From positions 126,001 through 148,187 of the forward strand of contig CAJNDS010002484.1 in the NCBI GenBank assembly GCA_905221605.1: a stretch of 22,187 nt of DNA, in the 5' to 3' direction. The notes beneath the pieces are model-generated. The model ran no database searches, was not told the DNA's origin, and saw nothing but the letters and a program-made list of their open reading frames with translations. Positions within the stretch are counted from its first letter, which is position 1. Every line of letters begins with the position of its first letter. Positions 1-8,048 of the stretch are shown here, one piece after another. The DNA is from Symbiodinium natans. Lineage: Eukaryota > Sar > Dinophyceae > Suessiales > Symbiodiniaceae. The position numbers and the translations under genes are program-made.

Positions 1-84
1 GAGAAGAGAGCGCAGAGAGAAAAAGAGAAGGAAGGGGAGGGGGGAAGGCCTGCACTTGGCACACGTTTTTTGCTTTTTGCTCAG

Positions 85-135
85 GTGGCGGATCTATCGA
101 ATCCGCAAGCCCATGCGGCAGGCGACCACGATGCT
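85..135 (+). CDS. Probable internal exon, product unknown
   Basis: A 51-nt segment is bounded by a T-rich tract ending in ctcag before a G (acceptor AG at 83-84) and by a clean GTAAGT donor at 136. All three frames lack a stop. Phase 0 gives VADLSNPQAHAAGDHDA, and the frame one base later gives WRIYRIRKPMRQATTM. The evidence is the pair of strong splice signals at exon-like distance; no domain is recognisable. It could be part of a gene starting left of the window. Confidence 0.42.
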
Positions 136-1431
136 GTAAGTTGCGCGCCCACGAGGATCACACTCGTGTTGGACACAGCACGTTAGGCCGTAGACTTAGG
201 ACCCCGACCTTCGCCACATGCTGGTGAGAACCTGTGGGCCGGAGAATGGCCTCCTCTCCCGAAGCTCAGACACCAGCCTTCTCTCTTCTCTGAGCCCATC
301 TTGCAGAGGATGGCGGCCCGACCCGCCGGCTCCGACCTGGATCGGCCGGGTTGATCCGAGGCCGGGGGGGAGACCAAGTGGCCGCCTTATGGGCCTTAAT
401 AATGCCCGCCTCTGTCGACCCTCACAGTCCTACCAACTTGACAGGAGACGCGTGGCTGACCGGATGAATCCTTGCGCTTCTGCATCCACTGGGCATTTTG
501 ATCCCAGGCTGAATTCGCTCGAACTCTCTCCTGTGTGCTTTCCTGTGTCAATTGCGCTGTTTTGGAGAGCGCACCTTCGCACGCTGTGTGAGAAGGCGGC
601 ACCTTCGCCCCTGGAGTGTGCAAAGAGCGGCTGGCTTCTGCACGTAGACTTGCATCGGCCGGGTGCCTAAACTGCTTTTTTTTCGACCTCGTCGACTGCT
701 TCCGACTGAGTTTAGACTCACTAGACTCGCATAGCATCTCTCCATGCTTCCAGCTTTCTCAGGTAAACGTAACCGAAATCACCCTCTGAGCGAACCTGCT
801 CTAACACCCCATCCCCCATGAGGAGTCCTTTGGTGTGCGCCCATGTGTACATGTGCGTACGTGGTCCCTGACGTTGTGCCATGAGCGAGAGCGAGATCGT
901 CAAGCATAGAGGGTCGCATGAGGTACTAAGAAGAGGCGAATCAGCTGCCAGCCGTAGCCAATACGTAGCCGGCACGATGCTTTTGCAGTGTGCCAACAAG
1001 ATAAAGATTCCGAAGCGGAAGCCATAAAGCCAAGTAAGCAGAATAAGTCGGCATAACGCGGCAATCGAGCCGAAGATAATGAAGAAAGGGCGAACAGAAG
1101 GAGTGCGAGATATGACATCTTTTTCATTTATTTTCCTCTCTCGCTCGCTCGCTCGCTCTCCAGCTCTCGCTCTCTCGCTCTCCCCGCTCTCTCTCTCTCC
1201 TTCTTTCCTCATCTCCCTCTCTCTCTCTCTCTCTCCAAAGCGAAATTCTTTGAGAGAAGAAGAAAGAGCGAGAAACGAACAAGAATAGCAAAAGTGTTCC
1301 GGAGACCGCTTGAGGAGTTCAGTTGCGAAGTCTCCATGGAGGCCCTGGCTCTTTTCTCTTGCCATGTGCAGCAGGGCCCTTCGTGTTGCCCGATAAATTC
1401 TCAGTAGTTTTCTGTTCAAGTTTGAATGCAG
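136..1431. other. Gene-poor stretch, no convincing gene
   Basis: Open frames exist here on both strands (for example about 150 codons on + from 218 and about 270 codons on - between 721 and 1539), but the longest - frame owes its length partly to translating the CT/GA tract around 1140-1235. No recognisable domain or consistent exon chain was found. A pyrimidine-AG acceptor at 761-762 and another at 1239-1240, after a CT tract, are followed by short open frames that cannot be confirmed. Read it as intron or intergenic DNA. Confidence 0.4.
1133..1236. repeat. CT/CTCG simple repeat
   Basis: Imperfect CT dinucleotide tract with CTCG interruptions. It is followed immediately by ccaaag, so it could serve as the polypyrimidine tract of an intron on the + strand. 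Similar tracts recur at 2585-2714, 3187-3230 and 5243-5262. Confidence 0.85.
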
Positions 1432-1499
1432 GGGTGACAAGGGGGCTGCACGACGTGATGGCACCTTCCGAATTCCTGCGAAACAAAAAGCAAGCTGAG
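1432..1499 (+). CDS. Candidate internal exon
   Basis: Acceptor AG at 1430-1431 follows a T-rich stretch and is followed by G. The frame after the first two bases reads VTRGLHDVMAPSEFLRNK, then KQAE up to a possible GC donor (AG|GC) at 1500; without splicing the frame runs seven more codons to a stop at 1518-1520. The amino-acid mix looks like protein, but another frame of the same segment is also open for 21 codons. No homology is recognised. Confidence 0.35.
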
Positions 1500-2033
1500 G
1501 CACCGGGCAACCGGGAGTAGGGGGAGCATGTGTCCTCATTTTTGAATGCTCTTCGCGTTTTGCTGAAAGCCTCGGCGGCTGCTACCGTACCCCAACTGCC
1601 GATTTTGCAACATCCTGGGGTGTCATCTACAGTCCTCTACGTTCCCACTTTTGAAGTCTCTGAGTGGCTTACCGGATGTCTTGACATGCGTTGCAACTTG
1701 AAACGTGCATCTTGCGTGTGCATTATGCCCTGCTTCTTGGGCAGTAGAGTTTACACATCCGGAAGGGTTTGACGGAGAGAGTACTTTCGGTTTCTGCGCT
1801 GCGACTGACCCCCAGGGTAATGTCTCCGAAGCGTGGCAGTTGAGAATGTGATGGAATTGCAAAAATTGGCGTTTCTTCTCACCGGTTTCTCACCGGCCGG
1901 TTTCACACCGCTGGCAGAAAAGCTGCCAAGCCGGCAGAGGGCGTGTGGTCTCATCAAAGAAGGCACGTGCCATCGTTTGTCTGGAGATGTACATGGGTTG
2001 CTTCTGCCATAATGCTCTGTTCTCTGTGGCACT

Positions 2034-2432
2034 TTCTTTTCCATTTTGCTCTTCTTCGTCTCTTTCTATTTGCTTCCATTTTTTTTCATCTCTTGCCTCT
2101 CTCCTCCCTTTTTGCTCTTCTCTCTGCTTCATGCTCTTTAAAAAAAAAAAAAAAACAAAATAAAAAAATAAACAAACTCCCACACACTCTTCACAAAACA
2201 AACTCTCTGCTCTGCCTCCTCTTCTGCCGCTTCCTCTTTCTCCCTCGCAGCCTCCGCCTCTCTTCCTCCTCTCCTCCTCTCTCTTTTTTTTCCGCTCCCT
2301 TTCTCTCGCTTGCAGTCTGAGTACTTCTGTTGGCTCTTTTATTCTCTCTTCTCTTCTAGCAGCACTTTTTTTTTTTTTTTTACTTGTTTATCTCTCTCTC
2401 TCTCTCGCTCTTTCTCTTTGCTTGTTGCTTGC
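2034..2432. repeat. Pyrimidine-rich low-complexity tract with poly-A
   Basis: Nearly continuous C/T sequence on the + strand, interrupted by an A-rich block at about 2140-2175 (a run of roughly 15 A followed by short A runs) and a T run near 2367-2383. It ends in (CT)n before a possible acceptor at 2434-2435. The composition fits a long intron on the + strand. Confidence 0.75.
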
Positions 2433-2491
2433 CAGATGCTGACCTTCGGCTCCCAGTCCAGGTGCCGCTCTGAGCTGGCTTTCTTTTTTTT

Positions 2492-2534
2492 GGGGGGGGG
2501 GGGCGGGGGGCGGGGGGCGGGGGGGCGGGGGCGA
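2492..2534 (+). other. G-run cluster with G-quadruplex potential
   Basis: Five or more runs of five to twelve G separated by single C residues, just after a run of T. This matches the simple G-quadruplex pattern of four or more G tracts with short loops. Shorter G runs also occur at 2801-2813, 2845-2853, 7040-7056, 12834-12844 and 21358-21370. Confidence 0.7.
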
Positions 2535-2584
2535 GGTGCGCTTTTCCTTCTTTACATGGCTTTCTTATGCTCTCCTCTCCTTGA

Positions 2585-2714
2585 GTTTTCTCTCTCGCTC
2601 GCTCGCTCTCTCTCTCTCTCTCTTTCTCTCTTTCTCTCTTTCTCTCTTTCTCTCTTTCTCGCTCTCTCGCTCGCTCGAGCTCGCTCGCTCGAGCTCGCTC
2701 GCTCTCGCTTTCGC
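2585..2714. repeat. CT / CTTT / CTCG microsatellite
   Basis: Compound microsatellite: CTCG units, then (CT)n, then about five CTTTCTCT-type units, then GCTCGCTCGAGCT units. All reading frames through it are open, which creates artificial Leu/Ser-rich and Arg/Glu-rich ORFs on the two strands. Confidence 0.9.
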
Positions 2715-2757
2715 TCTGTGCCTGTCTGTGTCTGTGTCAGTTCTCATCCCAGTTCAG

Positions 2758-2800
2758 GAACGCTCAGATGGCGAGCTCCCGGCGAATTTCTTCAGCAGGG
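2758..2800 (+). CDS. Candidate short exon before a G run
   Basis: Acceptor AG at 2756-2757 is followed by G. The phase-0 frame reads ERSDGELPANFFSRG before entering a G homopolymer. The upstream sequence is a strong CT/TG-rich tract ending in tcag. The 3' end is not defined (a GC donor near 2792 is possible). There is no domain, and other frames are also open. Confidence 0.28.
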
Positions 2801-2905
2801 GAGGGGGGGGGGGCGGGTTTCCGACATGTGACTTCTCTCTCTCGGGGGGGGGGAAGGGAAGTCCCCTTTCCATGACCGTACAGAGCCCATATTCCCATAT
2901 TCCAG

Positions 2906-3985
2906 GTACAACAACTCCTTCGTTCTCTTTTCCTCGGTTGTTGATGGATCCCGGAAGAACGCCGCTGGCTTGGCAGCCATATATGTGATGCAACCTTTTG
3001 GCTGGCATCCGCATCCGACATGTCCACTCTTCTGCGTGCTGCACATGTTGTCTTTTGCATCCGGACCTTTTGCTTGGAGGTGCCCTTGACGCGCGTTCAG
3101 GACGAACTCTCCTCCATTCTCTCTTTTTTGTCTTTTCCTTCTTTAGGCCTCTTTCTAAGCCTCTTCTTGTCACCCTTTCCTCTTCCATTTTGCTCTCTCT
3201 TTCTTTCTCTCTCTCTCTCTCTCTCTTCTTTGTTTTTGCTTTGTTGCATGTTTTCACTCTGGGTCCTCAGGACGTGTGGGGCCCCGGCGCCGAGGAGCGG
3301 CTTCTGCGAAGAAGTAAGAGAGGACTCACACGAAGCTCGCTGTCACTCTCGGAGTTTAGGGTTTGGAGAGCGCGCTTCAAGGCATGACTGTTTCATTTTT
3401 CAGCTTTGTGGGCATCTTTTCTCCGAAGCTCTGCTCGAGGCCATCCTCGTCCGGAACTTCCTCAGTGCACGCAGCTCGATGGCTCCTTCATGTGTTTGTT
3501 AGCATCGATTTAGTTTCTTTTTTTGGAGGTCATGTCTGTGAGGAGCCTCTCCCCATGGCTCCAGTGGCCTGGCTCAGACGAGTATTGCCAGTGTTGCCAA
3601 GTCTTGCCTTTGCTCTCTCGTCTTGCGCGATCTTGCGCGTAGCCGCTTAGGGAGCGGCTGCCCAGCATGCGGGGCAAAGCAGCACTCTGCGATGCTGGGA
3701 CACTCGAGATGACCTCACGCAGTCTCACTTGAATCCATGGCTGCGAGAGATTCGGAGACGTCCCGTTGCATGGCATGAGGTTGGCAGCTCCTTGGCCGGT
3801 TCCTCAGCAAAGTGCAGCCCCGACCATCTCATCTGTCTGTATTGACATTTTCTGACTGTTTTTTCTAGGTGATGTGCACCATGACAGCTCCCGTTCACCA
3901 GCTTTTCAACTTCCTCGCCACAACCCCTGAGGCTCGCCATGTGCTCTGTGCCTTCCAAAGCACTGCTTTGAGCACATGCCGTTAG
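2906..3985 (+). CDS. Gene A: six-exon predicted protein, family unknown
   Basis: Six exons join with matching phases on the + strand: 2906-3079, 3271-3313, 3404-3464, 3529-3581, 3651-3779 and 3869-3985, with stop TAG at 3983-3985. Five of six acceptors are pyrimidine-AG followed by G, and 3314 is a strong GTAAGA donor. Exon 1 reads YNNSFVLFSSVVDGSRKNAA onward, through a Pro/Cys/His patch (PFGWHPHPTCPLFC). Exon 3 reads LCGHLFSEALLEAILVRNFL, an amphipathic helix. Exon 5 contains LNPWLREIRRRPVAWHE, and the last exon VMCTMTAPVHQLFNFLATTP. The first exon begins mid-codon, so the gene starts further upstream. The donors at 3465 (GTGCAC), 3582 (GTATTG) and 3780 (GTTGGC) are weak, so exons 3-6 are less sure than the first three. 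No known family is recognised. Confidence 0.45.
3187..3230. repeat. CT microsatellite inside an intron of gene A
   Basis: (CT)n tract within the 3080-3270 interval. It lies just before the long pyrimidine tract that leads to the acceptor at 3269-3270, so it probably forms part of the intron's polypyrimidine region. Confidence 0.75.
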
Positions 3986-4189
3986 ACTGCTGTTGCTCCT
4001 TTGTAAGAGCTGCGAGACTCTCATGCCTGTGTTCGTGCCGCGCCTTTACCTTTTGATGTTGACAAGCGGGGAGTTTACTCAAGAAGGAGAAAAGTGCTTA
4101 ACCACAAACCGGACTGCAACTGATGCGGCTGGCGCGCTTGCGCAGCACGACATAGAACGACGCATGATTCCGAGTCGTTGTTTGCTTAG

Positions 4190-4280
4190 GCTTGCAAGTG
4201 TCGCGAGCCGCCAGGCAAAGTCTGTGAGCCTTGCCCGCCGGGCCAACATGGCCCGCAGGCTGGAGCTGGAGAACCTGCAG
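4190..4280 (+). CDS. Candidate exon, helix-rich or Cys-rich depending on frame
   Basis: Acceptor AG at 4188-4189 after gttgtttgctt is followed by G, and a possible GA donor (CAG|GA) lies at 4281. With one leading base the frame reads ASRQAKSVSLARRANMARRL then ELENLQ, a basic amphipathic helix. The phase-0 frame instead reads CKCREPPGKVCEPCPPGQHG, a Cys/Pro-rich sequence resembling small disulphide repeats. Both are open, and I cannot choose without transcripts. The segment lies between gene A and gene B and may belong to either. Confidence 0.35.
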
Positions 4281-4635
4281 GAAACGTTGAGTGGCATACT
4301 CTCGGCATACTTGTGGGTGTACTGGGGGGACGTATCGTTCTCCCAAGCCGCAGCAATCCGAGGCCAGGAATATCCCCCAACTTTCAAGGCTGAGTGTGAA
4401 CCTGTCCTTGTTGGCAGCACGACCCAAGTGTGCAAAGGCATGTGCTTATGTGCACTCTCTACGCACTTCCCTGTCTGTACTACATTGTGTCTGTGAGAGG
4501 TGTATTATGTGTACACATGCGGAATCGCTGCGAGCCATGCCTCGATGACCTTTGCCGACGAGCTGCGAGCTGCGGTCGGACGAATGCAGTGTAGTGAATG
4601 TAGTGAATTGATGCCTGATGCCTCTTCTCAGTACT

Positions 4636-4687
4636 CTCCAAGTCTCCAAGTACCCTTCCAAGTACCCTTCCAAGTACCCTTTCCAAG
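4636..4687 (+). repeat. 12-bp tandem microrepeat
   Basis: About three copies of CCAAGTACCCTT directly upstream of the coding-like segment at 4688. The period is a multiple of three, so it may be translated (as repeats of P-S-T-L in the frame of the downstream exon) and need not be intronic. Confidence 0.8.
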
Positions 4688-5561
4688 CTTCGCCAAGCCA
4701 TTCTTTCGGTCAACGAGGTGCTTCGTGCGGAAGAGAGCCGAGTCGCGAGGCCAGCGAAGCAAGCGCGCCTGGAGGCTTCAAACAAGTACAAGCTTGGGCG
4801 GAGCTCTGTGCAGTGGCAGAGAGATGCAAAGTGCACAAAAGGCAGCGGCGCAGCCGACGGATGCCCGGCCGACGGATGCCGGGCCGACGGATGCCCAGCC
4901 GTTGGCGCCAAAAGCCAAAGCAGCGGAAGACACTGTTCAGGCTGTTCAGACTGTTCAGACTGTTCCCAGTTCTCCAGCCCATGGGGGCAGAGATGCCCTC
5001 GCCAGCCCCATCACCAAGAAGAGGGCACGAGAGCTCCTTCGCCAATCCAGCTTCGAAGAGAGACTGGACGCCTTTGTTGGAAACTACCTCCAGGCTTGTG
5101 CCGTCACTGTCAGTTGTCGTTTTGCATCGTTTTGCCAGTAAACCTGTACACGGTTTTGGGTTGGCGCTTTGAGGTGGAAGATCCGTGACCTTGGCTGAAT
5201 TTTGGGAGAGCGAGAGACGGATGTAAGGTCATATAATGTCACCCTCTCTCTCTCTCTCTCCTCTTTTTTGTCGCTTTAGTCTTTCGCTGGCTCTCTCCGT
5301 CTTTGAGGATTGAAGACATCCCTCTTCCGGCGGAGGATATGGGTGCCTGCTCTGTGAGTCTACCGTGATGCTACTCTCTAAGAGCGCCCCTTCTGAGTGA
5401 ATGCCATTCATTGATTCCAAATTGAATGCCTGCCTGCCTGTCTGCCTGTCTCAATCTGTCTCCTGTGGATTTGTGAGGAGCAAGCGAGGGAGCGCTTCGC
5501 TGCTCGACTCCGGCTCGCCAAGGGAGTGGATGAGGAGAGAGCGAACCATACGAACCTCTGA
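4688..5561 (+). CDS. Gene B: predicted multi-exon protein with low-complexity repeats
   Basis: Four segments on the + strand look coding. (1) 4688 to about 4749 or further reads LRQAILSVNEVLRAEESR, a probable coiled coil. (2) In a different frame, about 4814-5097 holds MQSAQKAAAQ, three 15-bp in-frame repeats (P-T-D-A/G type), VQ-T-VQ-T repeats, then ITKKRARELLRQSSFEERLD and AFVGNYLQA. (3) 5280-5353 starts after a CT tract and tcgctttag, reads RWLSPSLRIEDIPLPAEDMG, and ends at a canonical GTGAGT. (4) 5478-5561 joins in phase 0 and reads EQARERFAARLRLAKGVDEE, with TGA at 5559-5561. Segment 2 to 3 joins in phase if the donor is GTGCCG at 5098. Segments 1 and 2 need a splice or an indel to join. 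No known domain is seen; it may be a nuclear, Lys/Arg-rich protein. Confidence 0.45.
5243..5262. repeat. CT microsatellite before an acceptor
   Basis: Short pure (CT)n followed by ctttttt and tcgctttag, the acceptor of gene B's exon at 5280. It serves as a polypyrimidine tract. Confidence 0.75.
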
Positions 5562-5679
5562 GAAAAAACACTCCCTCTCTTTCTTAACTTTGCTTATTTG
5601 CTTAATTCCTTTCTTCCCCACAAAAAAGTGAGTTCCGTGGCTTGCGTTCCGAAGCGGTTTCTCTTCTTTGCCTTTCGAG

Positions 5680-5727
5680 AGGCTTCGCTGCCCAGCATGC
5701 TCGGCACCCAGACCGGGGAGCAAAGGA
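5680..5727 (+). CDS. Candidate 48-nt exon
   Basis: A good pyrimidine tract (ttctcttctttgcctttcgag) precedes it and a GTGAGA donor follows at 5728. The length is a multiple of three. Phase 0 reads RLRCPACSAPRPGSKG; phase 1 reads ASLPSMLGTQTGEQR. Either could belong to gene B or to an upstream part of the TFIIS-like gene. No family is recognised. Confidence 0.33.
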
Positions 5728-5880
5728 GTGAGAAGCTATGAGAGAGAACCGAGAGAAACGTAATGACCTTTTGGAGACGCAAACATGATTCAGTGGATGC
5801 GCCATTTGTCTGCTTTGTTACTTCATTTCTTTGTCAGCGCTTAGTCGTTTTTCCGAAGAGCTCTCTGTGTGTCCTCCGAG

Positions 5881-6061
5881 GCTCGGCGAGCTCCGCACAG
5901 AGGGTCCCAAATGGGGCAGCACCAGGCCGAGCTGCCTCGCTCAGCGCGCTCTCTGCGCGCTCTGCTTGCGTGAAGTGCACATTTCGGTGTGCCTTTTCCT
6001 GGTCAGGCACCAGAGAAGCGTCGCGCTGTTGCTCGTGTACGTGCGAGAGCCTCAGGTCTTT
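5881..6061 (+). CDS. Candidate exon region, frame unresolved
   Basis: Acceptor AG at 5879-5880 follows a CT/TG-rich stretch and precedes G; a GTGAGA donor is at 6062. All three + frames are open for at least 90 nt, and one runs LGELRTEGPKWGSTRPSC onward to VYVREPQVF without a stop. The minus strand is also open. The region is GC-rich, so open frames carry less weight here. Confidence 0.3.
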
Positions 6062-6074
6062 GTGAGATGAGCAG

Positions 6075-6196
6075 GGAAGCACGAGAGGTGTGCGCTTCGG
6101 AAGCCGTGCAAACTCTATGACATCTACTCATCGACACGATCAAGGAGTGCAATTCTTGAAGAGAGCGAAGCCAGCGAAAATCGTAGGCAAGCAAAG
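6075..6196 (+). CDS. Candidate exon, charged C-terminal half
   Basis: After acceptor AG (6073-6074) and two bases finishing a codon, 40 codons run to a donor at AG|GTATAG (6197). It reads KHERCALRKPCKLYDIYSST, then a stretch rich in Ser, Glu and Arg (AILEESEASENRRQAK). The acceptor has a poor pyrimidine tract, which lowers confidence. No domain is recognised. Confidence 0.35.
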
Positions 6197-6226
6197 GTAT
6201 AGCACTTTCCGGGGAGCCCCCAGCAG

Positions 6227-6344
6227 AGCTTCACAGTCTGTGCCATGACGGGACCTGGAACCCGGCTCTGGGCGTGTATTCGCAATCTTCATCCGTTGAG
6301 GAATCCTTTGTCTTGTGGCCACCCATCGCAACCAAATGTTGTCT
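6227..6344 (+). CDS. Candidate exon ending at GTAAGA donor
   Basis: Bounded by AG at 6225-6226 and a strong GTAAGA donor at 6345. One frame reads HDGTWNPALGVYSQSSSVEE then SFVLWPPIATKCCL; the next frame is also open. Lies just before the palindrome at 6361-6426. Function unknown. Confidence 0.33.
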
Positions 6345-6360
6345 GTAAGACATCCTGTTT

Positions 6361-6426
6361 GAGCAACACGTGTGAAGGGACCATGGGCTTACGGTCTACA
6401 GCGGCTGTAGACCGTAAGTGTTGCTC
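6361..6426. repeat. Long hairpin/cruciform-forming inverted repeat
   Basis: A perfect 15-bp inverted repeat (6388-6402 with 6404-6418, arm CTTACGGTCTACAGC, one-base spacer G at 6403) lies inside a second, outer inverted repeat: GAGCAACAC at 6361-6369 pairs with GTGTTGCTC at 6418-6426, sharing base 6418 with the inner arm. An 18-nt bulge (6370-6387) separates the arms on the left. It could form a cruciform in DNA or a stable stem in RNA. No known RNA family is recognised. Confidence 0.85.
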
Positions 6427-6615
6427 CACTTCTCATCTCGCAGCTGCGCGTGCGGCTTCCGGAGTGAGGTGCCATGACGTGCCCTTGAACCTTGGGTCTG
6501 CACTTTGGAAGCCAACGCTGGGGAGATGGGTTTTGGGCTGGGTCAGGCCAGGTCCAAACATCCGCATTCTTCGAGCTCGAGAAGTTCTCGAACTCCACAC
6601 TCGACGTCCTTGAAA

Positions 6616-6631
6616 CTTTCGAGCTCGAAAG
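6616..6631. repeat. 16-bp perfect palindrome
   Basis: CTTTCGAGCTCGAAAG equals its own reverse complement. Related TTCGAGCTCGAG and GAAGTTCTCGAACTCC elements lie 15-50 bp upstream (6568-6600), so the interval is a cluster of short inverted repeats built on GAGCTC/TCGA. Confidence 0.8.
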
Positions 6632-6871
6632 CCGGCCCCGCTTCCGATTTCCACGTCGTTCGTCCTTGTCATTCTTCGAAGTTTCAGCGTGTTTTCTGTT
6701 TTTTCACGTTTTAAGCTTTCAAATTTTCAAATGTTCAAAATGTTGACAGAAGTAGTCGTGACACCTATTATCTTTTTGAAGCCTGTCAAGCTACTCAGTT
6801 GCTTGTGCATTGAGGTCACGATCCTCTCGCGTCTGTCGGGGTGCCTTTGTGGCGTGGGCCCGAGATTTCAG

Positions 6872-6912
6872 GAGTACGACGTGCAAAGCATTCAGGCGAG
6901 AGGAAAGCGAGA
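6872..6912 (+). CDS. Candidate exon
   Basis: Acceptor gagatttcag followed by G. Phase 0 reads EYDVQSIQARGKR up to a GTGAAG donor at 6913, or EYDVQSIQ to a GC donor at 6896. Another frame of the same segment continues open for 122 codons to 7178 (reading through PNIAFACQNEGDAVCFLH), so a longer unspliced coding segment is an alternative. Confidence 0.33.
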
Positions 6913-7178
6913 GTGAAGCTTCGCCAGGCTCAGGGCCTCCCACTGCTGGGCCGGGAGCCTTTGTTTCAGTTCCCAACATAGCCTTTGCTTGCCAAAATGA
7001 GGGGGACGCTGTGTGCTTTCTGCATCTGTTCGGTGGCGCGGGGGGGGGGGGCGGGGGGTGTGAGCCTAACTTCCTGCCTGACATAATCGGCGATGTGGAC
7101 TGTGCCATCGCATGTCGTCATTGTGTTGCTTTACACGCGGCGTCTGGCCTCTCTCAATCCTTTCCAAGATCTGCTTAG

Positions 7179-7213
7179 GCGAGCTGCTGACGCAAGCCGT
7201 GCAGGTTCTGGAG
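7179..7213 (+). CDS. Candidate exon, amphipathic helix
   Basis: After ctctcaatcctttccaag...ttag followed by G, the phase-1 frame reads ELLTQAVQVLE to an AG|GC donor at 7214; it stays open to LGDSWRVWGT before a stop. The other open frame (from 7169) reads LLRRAADASRAGSGGFGG then FLESLGNLKVLKDITDITLA, equally protein-like. The coding frame is therefore undecided, but a + strand coding segment here is likely. Confidence 0.33.
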
Positions 7214-7344
7214 GCTTTGGGGGATTCTTGGAGAGTTTGGGGAACCTGAAAGTCTTGAAAGACATCACTGACATCACCCTCGCGCCCCCTTCACTAGGCC
7301 GGGCCGGACACAGACCGCCACGAGGCCCCAGAGCTCAGAGCTAG

Positions 7345-7615
7345 GGTTGCAGCTTCTTTGGAGAAGCACGAGCTGTCTCGCTTCCATGATTTGGGGCGAG
7401 GGGGGGCGCAGTTCCTCTATCTTTCGATTGTGAGAGTAGTCCCTCGACTTGAAGGCAGGATTGCAGACAGTGGCATGTGTGCAGCTCAGCTTTCCGCTCT
7501 CTGGCTTTCGGTCTTGGGACAGCAGAAAGACGGCGCTTCATGTGGTTCTATCACTGTTTGGGGCCTAAGGGTTTGGGTTAAGGTTGGGTTCATGAGGTTC
7601 ATGCTTCAGGTTTAA
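7345..7615 (+). CDS. Candidate coding segment after gttgcag
   Basis: An open + frame of about 85 codons reads EKHELSRFHDLGRGGAQFLY then LSIVRVVPRLEGRIADSGMC. It ends in telomere-like GGGTTTGGGTTAAGG sequence that is unlikely to be coding, so a real exon would stop near 7490. No domain is recognised. An overlapping minus frame (7565-7882) is also open and equally unproven. Confidence 0.27.
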
Positions 7616-8048
7616 GTTCTCGGGCATTGGATTTGGGTTTAGGATAGCTCGTCCGAGCTTGTTCAACAGTTCAACATGCCAACACCATGCAAAGGACGAT
7701 GAGAGATTGCAATGTTGACTCTGTTGTGGGCTAGGGCGGCTAGGGTGAGTGGTTTCGTGGTAGTACATATGGTTGCCATATACATAGATGTCTTCGTTGT
7801 CGTCTGTTGATGAAGTCTGTTTCCTTTGTACCTGAGGTTGTTGTGAGTGGTTTTGGTGTTTCGCTCCCCGCTGCTCCCACATGCCTCCGCTCTCCTTGAA
7901 GGCCTCACTTGCTTGTCTGCCCTCGCCGTGGGGCGTGCCACCATGCGACTCGTTTGAGATCAGGGAGAGGTCTCAGAGAGTTGTGTCCCAAGTTTAAGCG
8001 CGAACAAGCAAGCTTGAGCCACATTCACTGTTGCGAACGCTTGTCCAG
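7616..8048. other. No confident gene; minus-strand open frames
   Basis: The minus strand carries two overlapping open frames of about 93 and 105 codons (7565-7944). One starts at 7882 and includes QTSSTDDNEDIYVYGNHMYY. Both run into degenerate TTTGGG-type sequence. Neither has a recognisable domain or supporting splice pattern, so this is left as probable intron or intergenic sequence upstream of the TFIIS-like gene. Confidence 0.35.

Larger units (their letters stand above)
1500..2905. other. Pyrimidine-rich, gene-poor stretch
   Basis: About 1.4 kb dominated by CT-rich, poly-A, poly-T and poly-G sequence. Open frames of 70-170 codons here mostly translate low-complexity Ser/Leu/Phe (CT) or Arg/Glu (AG on the other strand) and are not counted as genes. 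One short candidate exon (2758-2800) is listed separately. Confidence 0.5.

Noticed and set aside
1404-1431. 28-nt GT-AG segment as an ultra-short intron
   Set aside because: Removing it joins two open frames, but the downstream frame it selects is not clearly better than the unspliced alternative, and such short introns are not expected here.
721-1539. Minus-strand ORF of 272 codons
   Set aside because: Its central third translates the CT/GA microsatellite into Arg-Glu repeats, and the flanks show no domain or splice pattern.
7570-7660. Telomere-like GGGTTTGGGTTAAGG sequence
   Set aside because: Only a few degenerate units resembling TTTAGGG, not a tandem array; insufficient to call an interstitial telomere.
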